Below are positions 57,106 to 64,000 of a stretch of DNA of 64,000 bases, piece after piece. The translations under genes and the position numbers were made by a program. Source of the stretch: Nephrocerus scutellatus (lineage: Eukaryota; Arthropoda; Insecta; Diptera; Pipunculidae); NCBI GenBank assembly GCA_947095585.1, contig OX352762.1, positions 27,380,669-27,444,668 on the forward strand, given 5' to 3'. The stretch's first letter is position 1. Each line of letters opens with the position of its first letter. The notes under the pieces were generated by a model. The model did no database searches. It worked only from the letters and a program-made list of their open reading frames with translations, and had not been told where the DNA came from.

Positions 57106-57293
57106 ACATAAAAATTAAAATTTGTCGTGTAAATTCTTAAATCAGGAATACACAATGTGCAAAATTTGAATAAAATCGGGCTAATATTAAAAAAATAATT
57201 ATATGGGAGCACCTAGACCATGGCACCCGATCACAATCACGATCACGATCACAAATTTTTACAGAAAGTCTTGTCATCAAAGATACGGTGACC
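57106..57293 (-). repeat. Family A fragment, left part (interrupted)
   Basis: 'cataaaaattaaaatttgtc', 'gtgtaaattcttaaatcagg', 'aatacacaatgtgcaaaatt' start the copy. A 'gatcac' hexamer is repeated three times at 57229-57252. It breaks within a unit at 57293 and resumes at 57684. Confidence 0.75.
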
Positions 57294-57683
57294 GGCTAAT
57301 TTTTCTCGCACAATTATTCTCGAACAATTCTTCTCGTTCTTCTCAGGAAATTCTTTTCAAACATTTATTTTACTAAAATATAAAATTAACATTAAATGAA
57401 GAGTTTTCCTTTTTAAAAGGCGTTTTGGTATTTTATCGACACACTGTAAAATACAGTTCGCTCAATTAATTTATATTTAGTTAGGAGTTTTTCCTTTTAA
57501 AAGACGTTTTCGTATTTTATCAACACTCTGTAAAATACAGTGCGCTCAATTACTTTATATTTAAATAGGAGTTTTTCCTTTTAAAATGCCGATAATGTTT
57601 AACAAATATTTTTGAGAACCATTGTGCGAGAATAATTGCTCGAGAACAATTGTGTGAGAACAATTGTGCGAGAACAATTAGCC
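57294..57683. mobile_element. 390-bp MITE with GGCTAAT...CTCGCAC repeats and an internal 85-bp duplication
   Basis: The left end 'ggctaatttttctcgcac' and the inverted right end 'ggctaattgttctcgcac' pair. Both ends continue with iterated 'aattgttctcgcac'-like words (two to three on the left, four on the right). The interior contains two to three copies of an about 85-bp unit ('aggagtttttccttttaaaa', 'cgtattttatc', 'ctgtaaaatacagt'). No coding capacity. The host family A unit continues on both sides. Confidence 0.85.
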
Positions 57684-57830
57684 TAGACTTCAAAGCACAA
57701 CATTTCAGGAATTTTTAAAAAAAAAACTTTATATGATCTCGGAGATACACATGTGTTTAATAAAATCGGGTTAGTTTTTAAAAAATTATATGGGAGCCTC
57801 TCGGCCCTGTGGCCACTTCCAAATTTACAA
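57684..57830 (-). repeat. Family A fragment, right part
   Basis: 'ctcggagatacacatgtgtt', 'aataaaatcgggttagtttt' and 'atatgggagcctctcggcc' identify array sequence. It is truncated near 57830. Confidence 0.75.
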
Positions 57831-59212
57831 CTACACCTACCACAACACTTTCCATCTTCTATCCAAATAGTTCCAATCCTACTCTGTGCCTTGGCATTAT
57901 AAGGGTGTAAATCCCTTGAAGCGTGCAGTAATTATAAATAGAAAAAACTAAACGAACATATGGTGTGAATATGACTTCGATAAGTCTAGTGGTTTAGGTG
58001 TGATTACGCGATATAAATAGCGTTACAGACACATAGAATCATTTTTTTATTATATTAAAAAATGTACTCCCTTTTGACTTTCAATAGTCCCCTGAAATTT
58101 GAAACGTGCTACCATTTAAACTTTTGCAACGACAGCGCTGGCTACAACTTCAAATGTTACGGTAATACGGAAAGCGGAAAAACATAATTACAACATAATT
58201 GCAAGCATTTTAAGAGAATTTTTGGCGATAGATGATGGTTTAGTGATTAGTGCTCAATTGATGGTCGTTACATTTCCTACCTTTGTACTCGAATCTGGAG
58301 CCAGCTGGCATATGGTTTGCGAATATAACTTTCCTAAATCCACACCAATTAGAAATTATCTTTGTTTGCATTCGTATTTCGTAGTTACTAGTTATGTGAT
58401 GTCTGCTGTTGTCTGTTGTCACTCCCTTTTGCGAAAAATCTGCTCTCAGAATATGGGTTTGCTTGCTCTCATCGCCATCTTGCTGAATAAATCATACCGC
58501 AACTCCGGAACCATATCCGTCGATTTCAGTGGGTAATAAAGTCATAGTTTCGCTTAAGAAAAATTACAAATGTCCAAAAACATTGTACTGAAACCAGGTT
58601 ATGTTATACATATAAAAGCGGAACCAGAACCTCGAGTCTGCATTTTGTCCTATTAAATTCTTTACAATTTTGCAGGATTTTCGCGCCAAAAGCCTTTTAT
58701 AAACAAAACAAGGTTACTATTCGAACTGGTTTTAACCAGGGTTTTTGTACAGGTTATGTGGTGGTTAGTGGTGGTTGGTGGTGGACTCTGTAATGTTGGC
58801 TATCGTTGTTTGGTGTTGAGTTGGTGTGGAGGTGGTAACAGTGTGAATGTGGCTAGTAAGATTTCGAGTACGTGGGGAGGGGAACGGAAAACGCTTGTAA
58901 TTTTTGCTTATCTTGAAAACTGGACCAATTATGATCAGGTTTTCACCATTCTGCAGGGGTTTTTGCCGTTTTCTTGTGGCAGAGAGAACTTTATTACCGA
59001 ATTCTCTATAGACCATATGCTTGGGACCAAAATCAATGGATCAAAGAAACAAGGAACACATCCAGAAAAATCGTAAATTACAACGATAACTTAACGAATG
59101 AAGATGATAGATTTATTGTAGTTTAGTCATGTGGTTGTGGTACAAAATAAAATCGTCCAGCGTTGGTGTTTCAAATATTGACTAATTTAAGAGAGCAATG
59201 GAACTTGAAACT
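57831..59212. other. No gene confidently recognised
   Basis: The open frames at 58222-58536 and 58756-59076 (plus) are long for this window but have no convincing domain. 58755-58850 is G/T-rich with 'gtggttggtggtgg' repeats. Confidence 0.35.
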
Positions 59213-59980
59213 CATAAAGTCTTTTTAAACCAATGACTCTCTTAAATCTTTTAATTGTTACCATAGTGTCCACAAGACTTTGCCATCGAGGATAACGTTT
59301 TTTTTATTTCTCAATTCGTCGCAGTAAAAGTGTTTCTAATTGAAACAGAGTTGCATTTTTGAACTTTTATCGGAAATGTGGGCACCGTGGCGTGGCTAAG
59401 GGTATAAGTACATGGATTCTGAGCAGGAGGTTCGGGGTCGAATCCCGTAACACCAAAAGTATTTTTCATAAAGTCTTTTTAAAACGACGACTCTCTTAAA
59501 TCTTTTAATTGTTACCATAGTGTCCACAAGACTTTGCCATCGAGGATAACGTTTTTTTTATTTCTCAATTCGTCGCAGTAAAAGTGTTTCTAATTGAAAC
59601 AGAGTTGCATTTTTGAACTTTTATCGGAAATGTGGGCACCGTGGCGTGGCTAAGGGTATAAGTACATGGATTCTGAGCAGGAGGTTCGGGGTCGAATCCC
59701 GTAACACCAAAAGTATTTTTCATAAAGTCTTTTTAAAACGACGACTCTCTTAAATCTTTTAATTGTTACCATAGTGTCCACAATACTTTGCCATCGGGGA
59801 TAACGTTTTTTTTATTTCTCAATTCGTCGCAGTAAAAGTGTTTCTAATTGAAACAGAGTTGCATTTTTGCACTTTAATCGGAAATGTGGGCACCGTGGCG
59901 TGGCTCAGGGTATAAGTGCATGGCTTCTGAGCAGGTTCGGTAGAATGCCGTAACACCAAAAGTATTTTTCACGGTCCCAC
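59213..59980 (+). repeat. 254-bp unit in three tandem copies, each with a SINE head
   Basis: The word 'cataaagtctttttaaa' recurs at 59213, 59467 and 59721, exactly 254 bp apart. Each unit has about 165 bp of flanking sequence ('accatagtgtccacaagac', 'ctcaattcgtcgcagtaaaa') and then the first 89 bp of the SINE ('gtgggcaccgtggcgtggc' to 'caccaaaagtatttttca'). Units 1 and 2 differ in only a few bases. Unit 3 is more different, retains the SINE-like 'tggctcagg', and runs on into the full SINE. The duplication breakpoint is inside the SINE after 'agtatttttca'. Confidence 0.95.
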
Positions 59981-60178
59981 CTCTCGCGAATGTCGGAAAA
60001 ACGTCGGACAATAATAACTTGTCACGGAAAGCTTCTCAATTCGCCGTTCGGATACGGCATTAAATTGTAGATCCCTTCCATTTGTGTTCAAAAATATACA
60101 TGCACAACACAAATGGTCGCGAGAAGCTAGGCCTTCGACCACAACGGTCTGTCGCGGCGAATATTATTATTATTATTA
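59886..60178 (+). mobile_element. tRNA-derived SINE, copy 3 (full length)
   Basis: Head 'ggcaccgtggcgtggctcag' with a damaged A box, B box degraded to 'ggttcggtagaatgcc', body 'cccacctctcgcgaatgtcg', 'cttctcaattcgccgttcgg', 'aatggtcgcgagaagctagg', tail (ATT)6. An imperfect target duplication 'atcggaaatgt' / 'atcggccatgt' is seen at about 59878 and 60178. Its first 89 bp also occur as two extra head copies upstream at 59378-59466 and 59632-59720, whose B box is 'ggggtcgaatccc'. Confidence 0.9.
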
Positions 60179-60424
60179 TCGGCCATGTTAAAAATTCGGT
60201 TTGAAAATGCTGACGAGACCTACACGAAGCCCTTTTTTATGTGACTTGGATTTCTTTTAGAATAGGAAGAAAACAAAGGTTTTACATTTTGGTTATAATT
60301 AGCAAATAATACGATACAGAAATAATTTTTGGTGTTTACTCCTAAAGAATAGATTTTCATATATAGAAAAAATTACAAAAAACATTTTATGGGGAGAGAA
60401 ATTGAGTGTTATCTTGTTACGCGT

Positions 60425-60735
60425 GAACTTGTTACGCGTTAATAAAAGCGTTCACAAACAGTATAGTCGTTAGTTTTTGACCTTTCACACGAACTAGAGA
60501 GCTAAAATTTTGTGAGCAGCTATATCTCACACAGCAATTTTGATATTCCACGTGTGATGCGTGTCGCGCGTCGTGTCTAGTGTGTGTAATGCATGGAATA
60601 GTGGAACTGGTATATATCGGCTTCTACTAGTCAGAATTTGATGAGATTTGTTTTAAAACAATAAGAGCTTGGATTGCGATGGCGTAATTTGTGGCCCGTG
60701 TTATTTATGAAAATCGTTTCTTAAAGAGTAAAGTT
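60425..60735 (-). repeat. Family C repeat, partial copy
   Basis: 'cacacgaactagagagcta', 'aattttgtgagcagctata', 'cgtgtgatgcgtgtcgcgcg', 'tcggcttctactagtcag' match family C, and especially the 16803-17100 copy in inverse orientation. Confidence 0.75.
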
Positions 60736-61194
60736 CAGTCGCGCGTCGGAGATGACACGTACCTCTTTTTACTCTTAAAATTAATTACTTTTACTAGTAG
60801 TAAGAACCCGTCAAAAATGACGGACCGTTTTTTTACTATTTCACTATTCACCATTTAATATTTTTTACCATAAATTTCCATATGTTATCGCAGTGCTACT
60901 CTCAGACCATAAATACATATTTTCTTAAATATCTCGACTCCAGAACCATCTTAGCGTTATTTCTATACAGACAATATACAGACAAACAAACAAACAGAAA
61001 TGACAGTTTTTTATAATAGATGCTAAGAGGCGATAATTTCTCGCTCGTTTGTAAATTTCCTCTTGTAAGTAAAATTGAATTATTTTTTATTCGTGAACTA
61101 CCACAACGCAATGGAAAACTACCTTGATTTCTAAACGAGAGTTGAATTAAATTTATTTATATATAAGTGAAAATTAAAAAAAATATTAACAAAA
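60736..61194. other. No gene recognised
   Basis: AT-rich DNA. A 'cagacaaacaaacaaacag' tetranucleotide tract is at 60978-60997, at the place where family B copies carry their GTCY-type microsatellite, so it may be the degraded end of the next repeat. Confidence 0.4.
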
Positions 61195-61480
61195 AAGTTT
61201 AAAAAAGTTAAGGGTGTAGGCAGAACACGACTATCTTTTGCGGACGGGGCCGAAATTTTCAGTAAATGTATATTACATTTTTTTTTTTATTTTTTTAATC
61301 TTTTTATTTATTTTCTTTTCTTTTGCACTTAACAGATTTCTCCTAAGTCTCGAAAATCTGTCCAAGTATACTGTCACTTCCGGTTGTCAGATTTCGGTCA
61401 AAATCAACTGGCGCCTCACAATTTAAGTGAAACGCTTAAATATGGATTTTTATTACCATAAGTTCAACCGTCTGGGCACA
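61195..61480 (-). repeat. Family B repeat, partial copy
   Basis: 'ggcagaacacgactatcttt', 'gcggacggggccgaaatttt', T-rich tract, 'cttttgcacttaacagattt', 'cacttccggttgtcagattt', 'gcgcctcacaatttaagtga', ending 'ttcaaccgtctgggcaca'. It runs directly into the 117-bp array. Confidence 0.85.
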
Positions 61481-61484
61481 TTTT

Positions 61485-61910
61485 TTGTCTTATAGTCGCG
61501 TCTTAACCGTACATACCGAATTTCATGCAAATCGCTTGAGAAATTGCTTTGCTCCCGAAATTCGAGAATATAATGATCATATTCCAGAATTTCCATAAGA
61601 AGAAGTCTTATAGTCGCATCTTCCCCTAAATACCGAATTTCATGCAAATCGCTTGAAAAATTGCTTTGCTCCCGAAATTCCAGACCAAAATTATAATAAT
61701 CCAGAATTTCAATAGGAAGAAGTCTTATAGTCACATCTTACCACTACATATTGAATCTTATGCAATTTCGGGAAAATCGCTTTGTTCCCGAAATTCCAGA
61801 TCATGATGTTCATATTCCAGAATTTCCATAGGAAGAAGTCTTATAGTCGCATCTTACTCCTACAGACCGAATTTCATGCAAACCGCTTGAGAAATTGCTT
61901 TGCTCCTTAA
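61485..61910. repeat. Tandem array, ~117-bp unit, about 3.6 copies
   Basis: The word 'gtcttatagtcgcatctta' recurs at about 61488, 61607, 61722 and 61838 (periods 119, 115, 116). Each unit also has 'ccgaatttcatgcaaatcgc', 'gaaattgctttgctcccga', 'aattccaga' and 'ccagaatttccataggaaga'. One stray unit is at 40637. The unit is non-coding; the 93-codon minus-strand frame is a by-product of its periodicity. Confidence 0.92.
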
Positions 61911-63269
61911 ATAGTTTCAACATGGTTTCACTTAACAGTGGGATTTTTAACATGGGATATAACAGTGTGTCACTTAACATTTTACTTTTTGCACATGTAC
62001 CCCTTAAACCTTGTAGTGAGACGTCGTCAATTCGAAAATGGAATCATGACAATTTTGTGAATGAAAACAACACTGCTGCTTGTTGTTTTTTATTTAACGA
62101 AACAAACTCTGGGTTAAAAGAATACAACGAAGCATAAAAAATCCAGAATATGCAGAATCGACTGGTCACCCTCCCGACCAACCGCATCGTAAACGTAACG
62201 TTTACGACATATTGTTACACTAAAAATGTCGTAAACGGTACGTTTTGATGCTACGATTACGGTACGTATACCGCACTTTTGTCACAAGAGAAGTGAAACA
62301 AATTTACGCAGTGTTTCGTATTTATTAGTGTGCATAAAGTTGGTCGTATTTGATGTCACGAAAACGTAAGGTTTACGGCTCCTTCGACATTTTTCAAACT
62401 TAATTTTAAACACTTACTGAATATAAAATAAAATAATTATCACGTACTTACTACAATGAAAGGTAATTTAATTCACAATAATTAATAATTTATGTAACTA
62501 ACTATATATTTTATTAAGACGGAAATTAAACTGTTACACGACTAAATGAAAAAATTGTTGACTAGATAATAAATGTAAAACGTTTAGAATTTATGTGAAA
62601 AGGAGAGAATGACATATGTTAGTGTAAAAAAAACTGCGTAAACTCACCGTTCTCGGTGCGTTTTTGACGCATAGCGTTTTTGTGCCGGGAAAAAATCAGA
62701 AAAAATGCTATCTTTAATGTTATTTTTTTCCAAAAACTCTGCGCCATAGCGCGCTCGAGCGCATATTTTTTCAAAAGAGTATTCGAAAACGAAAGGCAAA
62801 ATTCTTTTGTTTACATTTTTTTGTTGCATTGTGTATAATGTGTGAACACAAATCAAATGACAAGTTGTGCCATGTGCTAAGCCAAATTGCACCAGAGTAG
62901 TGGTTTGTGTTAGTAAAATGAGGGGCAAATCTCTCAAAATATACAGATCTGTTTTCGATCTACGGTAGAGTCGTTTTGAAGGGGAAACGAACAAATTGAC
63001 AGCCAAAAAATAACTCTGGGGCAGAGTTTGTATGAAAAATAAATTAACATAAGAAAATCAATTAAAAATCCCAACGTGATATTTTCAATAAGAATATAAA
63101 CCAGAACGAGGCCACTTTAAGATCAAGTTTTAAAATCTGGTATATTTTGACAAAGGCTGGCGCTCTTTACTGATGGTAATTTGAATAAAACCTGCGTTGA
63201 AAAATCCGTTGTGTCCTGAAATCTGAGTGAGTGGTATTCAAAACCTCTGGATTCGACTTCGCGTCCGGA
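61911..63269. other. No gene recognised; palindrome cluster
   Basis: 62180-62400 has several inverted words based on 'gtaaacg/cgtttac', including the near-palindrome 'cgtaaacgtaacgtttacg'. The longest open frame (62644-63006, minus, 120 codons) has no recognisable domain, and its surroundings show no intact gene structure. Confidence 0.4.
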
Positions 63270-63540
63270 TGTGTGCTTTATAGTGGCGGGCCAGATCTTG
63301 TGATCAATTTTTAATCCACTTCCTAAAGATAATTTTATTCAAAATTAACCAGATTTTTTTCAATTGCACACATGTTTATCTGCTATGTCAATACTTTCTG
63401 TAAAAAGTTATCGAGCTCACGGGCCGCCAACCCATATAATTTTTTTTCAAAAGCAAACCGTTTTTATTAAAACTTTGCACATGTGTATCTCTGATTAGAA
63501 AATTTTACACGAAACTTTCTAATTTTTTGGTTTTTTTTTT
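63270..63540 (+). repeat. Family A repeat, short copy
   Basis: 'gggccagatcttgtgatcaa', 'tttttaatccacttcctaaa', 'cacacatgtttatctgctat', and 'ctctgattagaaaattttac' with a T-run end. It contains about two array units and lacks a clear left microsatellite. Confidence 0.75.
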
Positions 63541-64000
63541 TTTTAAATTTGAATTGTTCTTTTGCTATTTACAGTTACTATAAAAAAAAACGTTGTATCG
63601 CGATTAAAGTACAGCTAGCAACAAAAATAACTGAAGGATCAACAAATATCGAAAAAAAGGCACAAAATTCTACCAGCGACGGCTTAAGAAAAATGGTTTC
63701 TTTGTCATTATCTATCTATATTGCACTTATAGCAAAAAAGTCGTTGTATTAGAAAAGGCCTTTGTGTAGATCCAGTATATTGACTATTGGAGCATCTCGA
63801 AACCTACTGATGGATACATTTTTAGCGAATAGCGAATATACAAGCAGTTTGAAGTTTATTATATCCTTAAATTGAAGAAATCACAAATGTCATGTTTGTC
63901 ATTTTGCTTGTACTCGTATATTTTATTTTAATATTTTCCGCAAAAGTAGCTTTCTGCTTTTACAATCGTCAATATTATTGCAAAATTCAAAAGCGTTTTA

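Noticed and set aside
58270..58330. Possible Copia-type protease motif ('VLESGASWHM') in the frame 58222-58536
   Set aside because: The active-site Asp is Glu, and no zinc knuckle, integrase or LTR is visible around it. A chance match is more likely.
61453..61734. 93-codon open frame with internal protein repeats
   Set aside because: It is a translation of the 117-bp non-coding tandem array.
62644..63006. 120-codon open frame on the minus strand
   Set aside because: No domain or signal is recognised, and composition and context give no support as a gene.

Overview
The window is AT-rich animal DNA with no recognisable intact host gene. The density and type of transposable-element relics point to an insect, most likely a higher fly: jockey-like, RTE-like and I/LOA-like LINEs, Helitrons, several Tc1/mariner lineages and a tRNA-derived SINE. 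The species cannot be read from the sequence. No host exon chain, rRNA gene, true tRNA gene, CRISPR array or operon was found. Almost every protein-like stretch of recognisable ancestry is a broken transposon gene, so the window reads as a repeat-rich intergenic or intronic block.

Layout. 0-7.2 kb: a dead jockey-like RT on the minus strand, a minisatellite-bearing repeat (called family A here) carrying a MITE with near-identical arms, a pogo-like C-terminus, a CpG-rich repeat (family C) and a 364-bp MITE. 8.7-11 kb: family C and A pieces, then an RTE-like endonuclease/RT relic on the minus strand interrupted by a SINE with a 13-bp target duplication. 12.9-19.4 kb: two jockey-like RT relics (one split by a full family A element), family A with a LINE tail inside, a DD41D mariner and a truncated TIR element. 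20.6-26.5 kb: a MITE, a 2.6-kb degenerate Helitron loaded with other repeats, and more family A. 27.2-33.4 kb: a family B repeat interrupted by a 1.2-kb LINE, unclassified repeats, and a full family A copy inverted relative to the one at 17.4 kb. 33.8-39.2 kb: an 11-bp minisatellite, a 1.8-kb giant inverted-repeat element inside family C, a second SINE, a maT-like transposase relic and a MITE. 40.4-48.7 kb: LINE tail, a 349-bp non-autonomous Helitron, mariner relic, a second RTE-like relic, the best preserved LINE (RT plus RNase H) and a second maT-like relic. 49.7-57.8 kb: A and B pieces, Tc1 fragment, second DD41D relic, and a TIR element holding a family A copy and a smaller MITE. 59.2-62 kb: a 254-bp tandem triplication that includes SINE heads, family C, family B and a 117-bp tandem array.

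The informative content is in the nesting. Several host elements can be rejoined exactly across an insertion, which gives relative ages and target duplications. Three dispersed families (A, B, C) carry internal tandem repeats or fixed-position microsatellites, have no coding capacity and make up much of the window. Families A and B resemble Helentron-associated (DINE-like) non-autonomous elements, but this is inference from structure only.
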